Assembly: GCA_965247455.1 (NCBI GenBank)
Contig: CBDFHE010000014.1
Coordinates: 82,856-146,855 of the forward strand
Source: JACZYA01 sp965247455
GTDB lineage: Bacteria; Acidobacteriota; Terriglobia; Acidiferrales; 2-02-FULL-67-57
DNA length: 64,000 bases
Direction: 5' to 3'
Shown piece after piece: positions 40,941 through 48,917 of the stretch. The notes beneath the pieces were generated by a model that made no database searches, was not told the DNA's origin, and was given only the letters and a program-made list of their open reading frames with translations. The first letter of the stretch is position 1. Every line of letters begins with the position of its first letter. The position numbers and the translations under genes were made by a program.

Positions 40941-42620
40941 ATGAAGTTTTCTTCGCTGGGGAGTGAGCGCATCGTCGCCGTGGCGCGGCTGGTGTTGGCG
41001 GCCGCGCTGGGCTTGGCTCTCTTACTGGGGCTGGCGCGCGGGATGGCTCTGTTCGCGTTGGTGGCTTTCATCTTTGGGGTTTACGTGGTGTACGCAGTCG
41101 TCGTTCTGGGGTGGCGCCGGCGGTTGGTGGATTGGTCGGGAGGCGCGGCTCTGCTGGCCGGCGACGTGGCCATCCTGGCGGTAGTGGTGCTATTTGCACC
41201 GGCGCTGCCGGCCGCCTTTCTGTTGTTTTTTGTCTACTTCACGCTGGTGGCGGGACTGTGGCGCGGGTGGCGGGCGGCAGCGGTGTTGAGCGTGGTGGTG
41301 AGCCTGGCTTACCTGGGGGTGGTATGGAGGGGGGCTGGCGCAGAGGGCGGAGTCGCGACGAAATGGGGGGTGGTAGCGGCCTTACTTGCTGCCGGCACCC
41401 TGGTGGGAACGGTGGCGGAGCGGGAGCGGCGGCGGGTGGAGCACGCGGCGGTGCTGGAAACCTTCGGCAGCCTGCTCAGCCTGGACACGCGCTGGGTGGA
41501 CCTGTGGGAGCGGTGGTTGAAGGCACTTTGCCAGCGATACGGAGCCAAGCGGGCGTTGCTGGCCTACCGGGATACCGAAAGTGACCACGTCCTGCTGTGG
41601 AGCTTCCGCGCCGACGCCCGCGCACACTCCTTGCAGGAATTGGACCGGCCGCCCCGCGATGCCCGCACCTTCTTGCTGGACGCCGAACCGGTGGGCTTGC
41701 TGGGTGCGGCGCAGGAGTCCGGCCGGTGGCGCTGGCAGCGGACACAGCCGGGGGGTGGGGTCGAGCCCGCGAACAACTTTTCATTGCCGGGACGCTTTGC
41801 GGACGAGTTTGTGCCCGGCTCGCTCCTGAGCGTGTCGTTTGCGGCCGGGGGGCGCTGGCGCGGCCGTGTGTTCCTGCTGGATGGAGTGGGGGGTGGTTTT
41901 CGCTCCGACCAGTTGGACGATTTGCAGCGTCTGCTGGAAGGGCTGAGGCCGGCGCTGACTACGCTGCTGACCATTCACGGACTGATCGCCGGGGCAGTGA
42001 ATCAGGAACGGGAGCGGGTGGTGCGGGAACTGCACGACGGGGTGGCCCAGACGCTGGCCAGCGTGGAGATGCAGTTGAGCGTATTTCGGCGGCTGGCGGT
42101 GCGGGCACCCGAGCAGGTGGCGGGCGAGCTGGGACAACTGCAGGAGGCGGTAAAAGGAGAGCGGGAGGAGTTTCGCCGGTTCCTGCGCGCGCTCAAGCCG
42201 GTGCGGGTGACCCCGGACGAACTGGCCCAGTGGCTGCTGGCCCACTGCGCGCAGCTCCAGCAAGAGACCGGCATTCAGGTGGAGACGCAGATCGAGCCGG
42301 TGCAGGAAAACCTGCCGGAGGGGGTGTGCCGGGAAGTGGTTCTTATTTTGCGGGAGGCGTTGCATAATGTGCGCAAGCACGCCGGCGCCCGGCAAGTGCT
42401 GGTGAGGCTGCGCCAGGATGAAAACTGCCTGCGTCTGGTGGTGGACGATGATGGGCGCGGGATGCCCTTTTCCGGAACTTACACGCAGGAGGCGCTGGTG
42501 GAAAAGGGGTTGGCGCCGGTCTCCATCTGTGAGCGCTTGCGCGGTCTGGGCGGGACGCTGATCATTGAGTCCACGCCCGGCAGTGGCTTGACCTTGCGCA
42601 TGGAGATTCCATTGGCCTAG
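40941..42620 (+). CDS. NarL-type sensor histidine kinase
   Basis: The 559-aa protein has about six membrane helices in the first 160 residues, a GAF-like region (residues about 170-345), then HisKA_3 with the phospho-acceptor His in VVRELHDGVAQTLASVE and a HATPase domain (LREALHNVRKHAGA, VVDDDGRGMPF, GLGGTLIIESTPGSG). It pairs with the response regulator gene 65 bp downstream. The signal is probably membrane-related but cannot be read from the sequence. Confidence 0.9.
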   Translation: MKFSSLGSERIVAVARLVLAAALGLALLLGLARGMALFALVAFIFGVYVVYAVVVLGWRRRLVDWSGGAALLAGDVAILAVVVLFAPALPAAFLLFFVYFTLVAGLWRGWRAAAVLSVVVSLAYLGVVWRGAGAEGGVATKWGVVAALLAAGTLVGTVAERERRRVEHAAVLETFGSLLSLDTRWVDLWERWLKALCQRYGAKRALLAYRDTESDHVLLWSFRADARAHSLQELDRPPRDARTFLLDAEPVGLLGAAQESGRWRWQRTQPGGGVEPANNFSLPGRFADEFVPGSLLSVSFAAGGRWRGRVFLLDGVGGGFRSDQLDDLQRLLEGLRPALTTLLTIHGLIAGAVNQERERVVRELHDGVAQTLASVEMQLSVFRRLAVRAPEQVAGELGQLQEAVKGEREEFRRFLRALKPVRVTPDELAQWLLAHCAQLQQETGIQVETQIEPVQENLPEGVCREVVLILREALHNVRKHAGARQVLVRLRQDENCLRLVVDDDGRGMPFSGTYTQEALVEKGLAPVSICERLRGLGGTLIIESTPGSGLTLRMEIPLA

Positions 42621-42684
42621 GCTGCTGCCTGGGCCGCACGGTTGTTTGGCGGGCAGGCCGGAAGAAGAAGGGCGAGAGAGAACG

Positions 42685-43347
42685 ATGGCGAAGGCGAAGA
42701 AGGACATTCGAGTGTTGGTGGCCGACGACCACACCATCTTTCGTGAGGGGCTGTGCAAACTCCTGGAGGCGGAAGATGACATTATGGTGATCGGGGAGGC
42801 ACGCACGGGGGTGGAGTGCCTAGCGCTGGTGGAGAAGTTGAAGCCCGATGTGGTGGTGCTCGACCTGAAAATGCCCGAGAAGGACGGGCTGAACGTGCTG
42901 AACGATCTGGGCGGCAAGGACGCCAGCACGCGAACCATCGTCTTGACCGCTTCAGAAGACGAGCGGGACTTCGTGGAGGTGGTGCGGCGTGGGGCGCGCG
43001 GGGTGGTGCTGAAGCAGGCGGCCAGTGAGCTGCTGCTGGAGGGGATTCGGAAGGTCCACCGGGGAGAGATGTGGATTGACCAGCGGGTGGCGGCCGAAGT
43101 GATGAGGGCCATGACCCGGCCGGCGGGGGCGGAGCAGCAGGCGCGCCCCCTGTTGACCGAGCGCGAACAAGACATTGTGCGGTTGGTGACGCAGGGGTTC
43201 CGAAACAAAGAGATTGCGGACAAACTGTCTATCGGCGAGCAGACGGTGAAGAACCACCTGCACAACATTTTCGACAAGCTGGGGGTGTCCGACCGGTTGG
43301 AACTGGCCCTCTACGCCCTCCATCATCGGCTGGTCGAAGCTCCTTAG
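42685..43347 (+). CDS. NarL/LuxR-family response regulator
   Basis: The 220-aa protein has a receiver domain (VADDHTIFREGL, phospho-Asp in DVVVLDLKMPEKDGL, Thr in VLTASEDE, Lys in VLKQAA) and a C-terminal LuxR helix-turn-helix (LTEREQDIVRLVTQGFRNKEIADKLSIGEQTVKNHLHNIFDKLGV). It should be phosphorylated by the upstream kinase. A GTAC palindrome lies 85 bp after its stop, before a PilZ gene, and may be its target. Confidence 0.93.
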   Translation: MAKAKKDIRVLVADDHTIFREGLCKLLEAEDDIMVIGEARTGVECLALVEKLKPDVVVLDLKMPEKDGLNVLNDLGGKDASTRTIVLTASEDERDFVEVVRRGARGVVLKQAASELLLEGIRKVHRGEMWIDQRVAAEVMRAMTRPAGAEQQARPLLTEREQDIVRLVTQGFRNKEIADKLSIGEQTVKNHLHNIFDKLGVSDRLELALYALHHRLVEAP

Positions 43348-43431
43348 CTGAACGCTGAAAAAAATCCACAGGGCAACCGTCTGAGCAGGCATAGCTTAGG
43401 CGTCCAGCTATCTGCCCCCTCTTTAGGAACC

Positions 43432-43445
43432 GGTACTTTTGTACT
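43432..43445 (+). promoter_or_regulatory. GTAC-N4-GTAC palindrome upstream of PilZ gene 43526
   Basis: GGTACTTTTGTACT lies 80 bp before the ATG. It matches the sites at 21880 and 31503. The neighbouring response regulator gene makes it a natural candidate binding site. Confidence 0.5.
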
Positions 43446-43525
43446 CCCTGCGACTTTTGTCCTACCCCGAATGGGACTTCTGCTCTATTCCCGCCGGGGG
43501 CTTTCTTCTCTAGAGTGCTGTTTGT

Positions 43526-43891
43526 ATGGCACAGAAGACACCAGCGGAAGAAACCCTGACGGCTGAGCGACGCAATTCGCGCCGCTACCCGTTGCAGCTT
43601 GAGGTGGACCTTCGGACCCACCAGGAAGGGTCGGTGGCGGTCGCCAGCGGACAAACCCGCGACATCAGCGTGCGGGGGTTTTACTTCAGTGGGCTTCCTG
43701 AATCGTTGCAGGAAGGCGCCCGGGTGGAGCTAGCCATTCGACTGCCCGGTCCGACGGAAGGTCGCCGGGCCGAAGTGCGGGGCGTGGGGCGCGTGGTGCG
43801 CGTGGATTTAGGTTCTGACAACAAGATTGGGGTGGCGGTAAAGTTCGACCGGATTGATTTGTCCGCTGAGGAGCTGGAGTCGATCACCTAG
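43526..43891 (+). CDS. PilZ-domain protein 6
   Basis: The 121-aa protein has ERRNSRRYPLQLEVDL as first motif and DISVRGFYFSG as second, both close to consensus, so cyclic-di-GMP binding is likely. It follows the two-component genes and may be regulated by them. The stop TAG straddles the IS630 insertion: TA is the target and the element supplies G, so the protein is unchanged by the insertion. Confidence 0.9.
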   Translation: MAQKTPAEETLTAERRNSRRYPLQLEVDLRTHQEGSVAVASGQTRDISVRGFYFSGLPESLQEGARVELAIRLPGPTEGRRAEVRGVGRVVRVDLGSDNKIGVAVKFDRIDLSAEELESIT

Positions 43892-45039
43892 TGTACTGTC
43901 CCGGAAATAAGCGATATATTAATGGGCAACCTTTGGCCTCTGGAGGTATGCCCATGCCACGCGGTCGCCCCGTTACTCCCCTCACTCTCAGTGAGAGTGA
44001 GGAATCGGAACTGGGGAGCCTCGCCCGCTCCCGAACCTTGCCGCATAGTCTGGTGCTGAGGGCCCAGATTGTGCTGGCCTGCGCCGAAGGCGTTCCCGGC
44101 TCTACCGTGGCCCGGCGTCTGGGTGTCACCAATACGACCGTGGGCAAGTGGCGAAAGCGCTATCGTGAACATGGAATCCCCGGACTACACGATGAACTGC
44201 GTCCCGGACGCCCCCGCACGCATGAGGATGAACGTGTTGCGGAAGTCATCAACACGGCCCTGCAAACCGAACCTCCCGATCGTTCGCACTGGAGCGTGCG
44301 TTCCATGGCGGAACACACGGGAGTCTCAAAGAGCACGGTCCAGCGGTGGTTCGATCTGTTCGGCGTCCAGCCGCATCGCCAGCGGCATTTCAAGATTTCC
44401 AACGACCCGTTCTTCGTCGAGAAAGTCCGCGACATCGTCGGTCTCTACCTCAATCCCCCGGACCACGCCGTGGTGCTCTCGGTCGATGAGAAGACCCAGG
44501 TTCAAGCTCTTCAGCGAACTCAGCCCGTTCTCCCCATGGGCCTCGGCTACGTCGAAGGCGTCACCCATGATTACAAACGTCACGGCACGACCACTCTGTT
44601 CGCGGCTCTCGATGTGGCCACCGGGAGAGTCATCACCCGCTGTAAACCGCGACACCGTCATCAGGAGTTCCTCACTTTCCTGCGTCAGATCGACGGCAGT
44701 GTGCCGCACAACCTCGACGTCCATCTCATCGTCGATAACTACGCTGCTCACAAACATCCCAAAGTCCGCGCTTGGCTCGCTCGGCGTCCCCGCTACCACG
44801 TTCATTTCACCCCAACCTATGCGTCCTGGCTCAACCAAGTCGAACGCTGGTTCGGCATCATTACCCAGAAGGCCATTCGCCGAGGTTCCTTCTCCAGCGT
44901 CAAGGCTCTCGTCCGTAACATCGAGCGCTTCGTCGAACATTACAACGCCAACACCAGTCCTTTCGTCTGGACCGCCACGGCCGAATCCATCCTCGCTAAG
45001 GTCGAACGACTTTGCTCATATATTTCCGGGACAGTACAC
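43891..45039 (+). mobile_element. IS630-family element (1,149 bp) inserted at TA
   Basis: Inverted repeats GTGTACTGTCCCGGAAATA and TATTTCCGGGACAGTACAC bound the element, with the TA target duplicated at 43889-43890 and 45040-45041. It separates the PilZ gene from its terminator at 45090. Confidence 0.95.
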
Positions 45040-45042
45040 TAG
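43954..45042 (+). CDS. IS630-family transposase
   Basis: A 362-aa Tc1/mariner-like transposase with N-terminal helix-turn-helix domains (STVARRLGVTNTTVGKWRKR) and the DDE triad as VLSVDEKTQVQAL, HLIVDNYAAHKHP and WLNQVERWFG. GGAGG lies 7 bases before ATG 43954. The stop codon TAG is completed by the duplicated TA and the first flanking base. The frame is intact and probably functional. Confidence 0.93.
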   Translation: MPRGRPVTPLTLSESEESELGSLARSRTLPHSLVLRAQIVLACAEGVPGSTVARRLGVTNTTVGKWRKRYREHGIPGLHDELRPGRPRTHEDERVAEVINTALQTEPPDRSHWSVRSMAEHTGVSKSTVQRWFDLFGVQPHRQRHFKISNDPFFVEKVRDIVGLYLNPPDHAVVLSVDEKTQVQALQRTQPVLPMGLGYVEGVTHDYKRHGTTTLFAALDVATGRVITRCKPRHRHQEFLTFLRQIDGSVPHNLDVHLIVDNYAAHKHPKVRAWLARRPRYHVHFTPTYASWLNQVERWFGIITQKAIRRGSFSSVKALVRNIERFVEHYNANTSPFVWTATAESILAKVERLCSYISGTVH

Positions 45043-45379
45043 AAGCCAGCTAAGGTTTTGCCCACAGGCTACAAAGGTGGGCGAGAAATGGGCCGGGGTC
45101 GGGAACGCCCTCCCCCGGAAAGCCCCGGCCCGTTTCCTTCTTTTCCCCCTACCGATTGTCACCCGACCAGCTTGTGAGTAGCATGGCGCTTGCGGGTAAG
45201 GAGTGTTGGGTCGGAACCGATGGCGGCGCGAGAGCTCCCCGAGCTGACCAACATCAGCGTCGAATACACCTGCAGCGGCGAGACCAACCAGGAGAAGGCG
45301 CGCCTGCTGGGAGCGGCGGCGTTGTTGGTGGAAACTCGGCGCACGGATGCGTTCAACGCCTCGGTTGAGGTCCGCCGAA
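45043..45379. other. Region with terminator and an uncertain plus-strand frame
   Basis: The terminator at 45090 is listed separately. From ATG 45220 a plus-strand frame (MAARELPELTNISVEYTCSG...) has protein-like codon use for about 55 codons before it overlaps the convergent gene at 45380. It may be a small real gene; I cannot identify it. Confidence 0.35.
45090..45145 (+). terminator. Rho-independent terminator (PilZ transcript)
   Basis: GGGCCGGGG pairs with CCCCGGCCC around a 24-base loop, followed by GTTTCCTTCTTTT. It would end the kinase-regulator-PilZ transcript and now follows the IS630 transposase. Confidence 0.6.
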
Positions 45380-45859
45380 CTACTGATTATTTTCGTTTGG
45401 CGCGGGAGCCGGTGAAGCGTGTTCGGGCCGCACGCCGCGTCCTCGCTGGGGCGGGCGGAAGCGTTCCAGGGCGTTGCGGTGCAGGTGGAGGTGGTCGCCG
45501 CGCGCAAACCAGACCACCAGGTGGCTGCTGGCTTCCAGCCGGAAGCGCAGGGCGCGGCGGCCGAGGGTGATCTCCTTGATCTCGCGGATGAAGCCCAGGT
45601 CGTCGCCGTGGCTTTCGCCGCAGCTTTCGCAGCAGCACTCCAGCTTTTCACCCGAATCGAATACCAGGTAGAGCTGTGTGCCGCGGCGGGTCACTTTGTC
45701 CACGCGTTGCGGGGCCACGAAGCGGTTCAGGTATTCGAGCGCGCACAGACGCTCGTCCTGGTGCCGCAGCAACGGCAGCCCGTGCTCACAGGTTTGCTGG
45801 GACGGGGCGCGGGAGGGATTCTTAACAGTCGTAGGTCGTCTTTGTCTTTCCGTTTTCAT
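45380..45859 (-). CDS. Conserved-looking hypothetical protein with CCCESCG
   Basis: The 159-aa frame has a core LYLVFDSGEKLECCCESCGESHGDDLGFIREIKEITLGRRALRF (positions about 62-105) with four clustered Cys, then SSHLVVWFARGDHLHLHRNALERF. The N- and C-termini are basic and low-complexity. It resembles no family I can name. It is read toward the tRNA-free side, 63 bp from tRNA-Pro, and the overlapping plus-strand frames look like shadows. Confidence 0.45.
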   Translation of the reverse strand: MKTERQRRPTTVKNPSRAPSQQTCEHGLPLLRHQDERLCALEYLNRFVAPQRVDKVTRRGTQLYLVFDSGEKLECCCESCGESHGDDLGFIREIKEITLGRRALRFRLEASSHLVVWFARGDHLHLHRNALERFRPPQRGRGVRPEHASPAPAPNENNQ

Positions 45860-45922
45860 GCCGATCGAGAAAAGCCTGGCCAGCCGCTGCCGGCCCGTTA
45901 AACGTCACCGCCTGGATGCTGG

Positions 45923-45996
45923 TCGGGGCGGTGGGATTTGAACCCACAACCTTCTGCTCCCAAAGCAGACGCGCTACCAGGTTGCGCCACGCCCCG
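45923..45996 (-). tRNA. tRNA-Pro (anticodon TGG)
   Basis: Acceptor CGGGGCG pairs with CGCCCCG, the anticodon stem TCTGC/GCAGA encloses TTTGGGA, and the T arm is GTGGG-TTCAAAT-CCCAC with discriminator A. CCA is not encoded. Confidence 0.94.
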
Positions 45997-46018
45997 TCGA
46001 GGGAAATTTTACCACGAT

Positions 46019-46582
46019 CTAGCGTCTCTTTTTCTTTTTTGGGGTTTTCCGGGCGGGGGCCTTCTTCTTGGTTTTCCTTTTCGCTTTCTTTCCTGCTTTC
46101 TTGGGTGCGGCGGGTCGGGAGGGGTCGGCGGCCAGGCGAAAGAGGCGCAGGGTGGAGATGCGGGCGTTCTGCCGGATTTCGATCTTGGCGCCGGCCACGC
46201 TGAGCATGGTGGCCAGAGGGTCCACCTTGCCGCGGACGTAGAGGGCGGGATGCGCGGCGCCGGCACGCAGCAGGCGCTCGTGCGGTTCGAGCAGGGCGAT
46301 CTCGTTTTCCGCCAGCTCCAGGGTTTCGTTGAACTCCACCAGGTAGGCTCCGTGCAGGAGCGACCACCAGTGGTATTTGTCCTGGGAATGCTTCTGGTAG
46401 GCCGAGACCGCATGGGGATCGGCGGCCAGGTAGTCGCTGCCTGCGAAGTCCACCGCCCCGGTGGGGCCTAGGCTGTATATTTGTCGGGCGGTCAGGTCAA
46501 CCGAATACGCGTGGATCTGGTGCTTGGGACTGATGAAGCGGCGCATCCGCCGGGTTGTTTCCTTACCGCTCCGGAGTTGCAT
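46019..46582 (-). CDS. dCTP deaminase/dUTPase-fold protein with Lys-rich tail
   Basis: The 187-aa protein shows the trimeric dCTP deaminase-like core: GAVDFAGSDYLAAD, WWSLLHGAYLVEFNETLEL, LLEPHERLLRAGAAHPALYVRG. The last 30 residues are a Lys/Arg/Ala-rich tail (AGKKAKRKTKKKAPARK), as in histone-like DNA-binding extensions. AGGAGG lies 8 bases before ATG 46582. Enzyme activity is uncertain because I cannot see the full catalytic set. Confidence 0.7.
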   Translation of the reverse strand: MQLRSGKETTRRMRRFISPKHQIHAYSVDLTARQIYSLGPTGAVDFAGSDYLAADPHAVSAYQKHSQDKYHWWSLLHGAYLVEFNETLELAENEIALLEPHERLLRAGAAHPALYVRGKVDPLATMLSVAGAKIEIRQNARISTLRLFRLAADPSRPAAPKKAGKKAKRKTKKKAPARKTPKKKKRR

Positions 46583-46786
46583 CTGTGTGCCTCCTCGGTG
46601 CGAGCTTGAGCCGGCTCAAGCCAGTGCGCGCCACTATAACGATTTCCGCTGCCAGCGCCTAGCTTCCTTAACTTTGACTAGTGTCCTATTGAGTTGTGCT
46701 AACAGCACCCCCAGGCAGGGGCCTGGGGGCTCGGTGCGAAATTGAGTCACGACCTAACTTGGGCTTTGCTGTATCAGAAAGTACGC

Positions 46787-46830
46787 ACCGCAGAGGCGCA
46801 GAGGACGCAGAGAGTGCAGAGGAAACAGCG
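46787..46830 (+). repeat. CGCAGAG-type interspersed repeat, copy 1
   Basis: CACCGCAGAGGCGCAGAGGA followed by a degenerate CGCAGAGA/GTGCAGAGGA series. The same unit recurs at 46946-46989 with only small changes, and a diverged form is at 48716 (CACCGCAGAGAACGCGGAGG). Confidence 0.8.
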
Positions 46831-46945
46831 GAGGCAGAGGAGGGAGTTCAGCCCCCGGATTTCGGCCCGTGGGACTCAGCGGCAGATATCGCTGGGCTGA
46901 GCCGGGTATTCGGGTTGCCCGAGTGAGTGCGATAGAGAAAGTTCA

Positions 46946-46989
46946 CCGCAGAGGCGCAGAGGACGCAGAGAGTGCAGAGGAAACAGAGG
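46946..46989 (+). repeat. CGCAGAG-type interspersed repeat, copy 2
   Basis: Nearly identical to 46787-46830 and placed 3-prime to the endonuclease III gene on the opposite strand. Such purine-rich GCAGAG repeats are scattered in several environmental bacterial genomes. Confidence 0.8.
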
Positions 46990-47045
46990 AAGCAGAGGAG
47001 GTACAGGCGGCAGAGGAGACAGCCGGGGCGCTCGGCGGCCGGCAC

Positions 47046-47756
47046 TCAGAGGATTTTGTCTTTGGAGTAGCAGAGGTCTTCGACTGAGCACTCCGCGCAG
47101 CGAGGCTTACGCGCCTGGCAGACCAGCCGCCCGTGCCAGATTAGTTGGTGGGAAATCACGATCCACCTCTGCTTGGAGATAATCTTGATCAAGTCCTGCT
47201 CGATCTTCTTGGGGTCGTTTTCTTTGGTCAGGTCGAGGCGACGGGAGAGGCGGTGGACGTGCGTATCCACCACGATCCCGCTGGCGATGCGGTAGGCGGT
47301 GCCGAGCACCACGTTGGCGGTCTTGCGGGCCACGCCCGGCAGCGTCAGCAACTCTTCCATTGTGCGCGGCACCTTGCCGCCGAAGTCGGCCAGGATTTTA
47401 CGGCAGGCGCCCATGATGGACTTGGTCTTGCTGCGGAAGAAACCGGTGGGGCGGATTTCCTGCTCCAGCACACGCGGGTTGGCGTAAGCGAAAGCTTCGG
47501 CGGTGGGATATTTGCGGAACAGGGGTTGGATCACTTTGTTCACGCGCTCATCGGTGCACTGCGCCGAGAGGATGGTGGCCACCAGGAGTTGCACCGGGTC
47601 GTTGTGGTGGAGGGCGCAGGCGGCGCGCGGGTAGGCGCGGTCCAGGCGTTCCAGCAGCTTCTTCACCCGCTGCTTGGACGGCAGCTTGCGGGCGTTCTTG
47701 ACCGGTTGGAAGCGGAACTTGACCGGGAAGGTGGGGTGAGAAGACTTCTCCGGCAT
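47046..47756 (-). CDS. nth: Endonuclease III
   Basis: Nth removes oxidised pyrimidines and nicks abasic DNA. The 236-aa protein has LVATILSAQCTDERVN, the helix-hairpin-helix with catalytic Lys (LPGVARKTANVVLG), catalytic Asp in VVDTHVHRL and the C-terminal [4Fe-4S] cysteines C-x6-C-x2-C-x5-C (CQARKPRCAECSVEDLC). The basic N-terminal extension of about 28 residues is longer than in E. coli. It follows hemQ by 8 bases, in one transcript. Confidence 0.95.
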   Translation of the reverse strand: MPEKSSHPTFPVKFRFQPVKNARKLPSKQRVKKLLERLDRAYPRAACALHHNDPVQLLVATILSAQCTDERVNKVIQPLFRKYPTAEAFAYANPRVLEQEIRPTGFFRSKTKSIMGACRKILADFGGKVPRTMEELLTLPGVARKTANVVLGTAYRIASGIVVDTHVHRLSRRLDLTKENDPKKIEQDLIKIISKQRWIVISHQLIWHGRLVCQARKPRCAECSVEDLCYSKDKIL

Positions 47757-47764
47757 GGCGCGGC

Positions 47765-48502
47765 TTAACCGCCCAGCAGGTTCAGCACCTGGTCCATGCT
47801 GCCACGGATGCCGGTGTAGATGGGAGTATCGCGCACGGTGTACTCGCTCCCCTGGCTCGCGCGCAACTCCATCACCAAGTCCACGAAGTCGGCGGGATGG
47901 TCACTCTCGAACGCGACCACGAAGTCTTGGTCGTCCAGGCCGAAGGAATAGGTGGTGTTGAGCTTGACGCGCGGGTACTTGTGGCCCACGACGATGTGCT
48001 CCTTCATCATCCCCTGCCGGGTGGCCTCGGTGAGCAGGTACCACTGGCGCGTCTTCACGAAAGGATAGATGAACAGGTACTTGTACTGGCCGGGGACGAG
48101 CGTGCCGCGGCTGTCGACCTGGCCTTCGTCGTGCTGGTGGCCGACCAGGTAAATGGAGCGCTTGGTCATGGAGAGGTAGGAGAGCGGGGTGTGCAGCCAC
48201 TGGCCCAGGCCGGTGGCGAACAGCTTGGCGGCCATCTCTTGCAGCGCCTCCAGGCTGTAGGAGATGCGCCAGAGGAAGAAGTCCACGTCGCCGCGGATGC
48301 CGACGGTGGAGTAGGAAATTACGATGGCGCCCTGCTCGACGCCTTTGTCCTGGTACTCCTTGACCACCTGGCAGAACTCGCGCTTCCCCTTGGTGCGCTC
48401 TTTTTCCAGCAGGCGCCGCCAGCCCGGGTCCACTTTGTAGAACCCGAAATTGACAAACTGTCGCCGCAACTCTTCGTTCGGTTTTTGTTGTTCTGCGCTC
48501 AT
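47765..48502 (-). CDS. hemQ: Chlorite dismutase-family heme protein (HemQ-like)
   Basis: The 245-aa protein matches the HemQ/coproheme decarboxylase branch: FVNFGFYKVDPGWRRL, ISYSTVGIRGDVDFFLW, SMTKRSIYL, FIYPFVKTRQWYLL and MKEHIVVGHKYPRVKLNTTYSFGLDDQDFVVAFESD, which includes the proximal His region. True chlorite dismutases have an Arg at the distal site; I cannot confirm one here. It would act in heme b synthesis. The gene has no other heme gene beside it in the window. Confidence 0.85.
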   Translation of the reverse strand: MSAEQQKPNEELRRQFVNFGFYKVDPGWRRLLEKERTKGKREFCQVVKEYQDKGVEQGAIVISYSTVGIRGDVDFFLWRISYSLEALQEMAAKLFATGLGQWLHTPLSYLSMTKRSIYLVGHQHDEGQVDSRGTLVPGQYKYLFIYPFVKTRQWYLLTEATRQGMMKEHIVVGHKYPRVKLNTTYSFGLDDQDFVVAFESDHPADFVDLVMELRASQGSEYTVRDTPIYTGIRGSMDQVLNLLGG

Positions 48503-48917
48503 GAGCGCCCGACTCCCCTTTGGTCTTCAGCATGAAGCCAAGAATCAGGAACTATAACATAGCTCCGACACGGCATCCACCAACGGGGCGTACTACCGTT
48601 CCAAGAGGCGTCCTGCTTAAGGTAGCAGTCCGGAAGAGGTGCCTGCCTGCGGCAGGCAGGCTTGGCACCCGCCTTTGCTGCAACCAGCGGATGTCCAGCG
48701 GTCAGAAGGAGCATCCACCGCAGAGAACGCGGAGGGAGCAGAGAAGAAACGGATGCCCGGTGGCAGGTGCCCTTCGACTTCGTTTCCCTCGGCCCCGTTC
48801 GGGTCAGGCAGGACAAGCCACCGGGCTCAGTGTGATTGAGTAGCGACGAAGAAGCTAGCGGCTTCTTCGTCGGTTTGTTTTTTGTGGCTGATCTTTTTTT
48901 TCTGGTCTCGGGTCGCG
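48503..48917. other. Intergenic region with palindromes, repeat and terminator
   Basis: A near-perfect palindrome GCCTGCCTGCGGCAGGCAGG (48642-48661) lies within GGTGCC/GGCACC arms. A diverged CGCAGAG repeat is at 48716-48745. The terminator at 48844 is listed separately. No gene is supported. Confidence 0.55.
48844..48883 (+). terminator. Strong rho-independent terminator, plus strand
   Basis: CGACGAAGAAGC and GCTTCTTCGTCG form a 12-bp stem, followed by GTTTGTTTTTT. No plus-strand gene precedes it within 1.5 kb. It may block transcription entering the antisense side of rdgB. Confidence 0.7.

Larger units (their letters stand above)
46583..47045. other. Intergenic region built of interspersed repeats
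   Basis: Two copies of a repeat with CACCGCAGAGGCGCAGAGGA (46787 and 46946) are followed by CGCAGAGAGTGCAGAGGAAACAG in both. Between them lies TTTCGGCCCGTGGGACTCAG (46861), related to 39166. No gene is supported. Confidence 0.6.
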
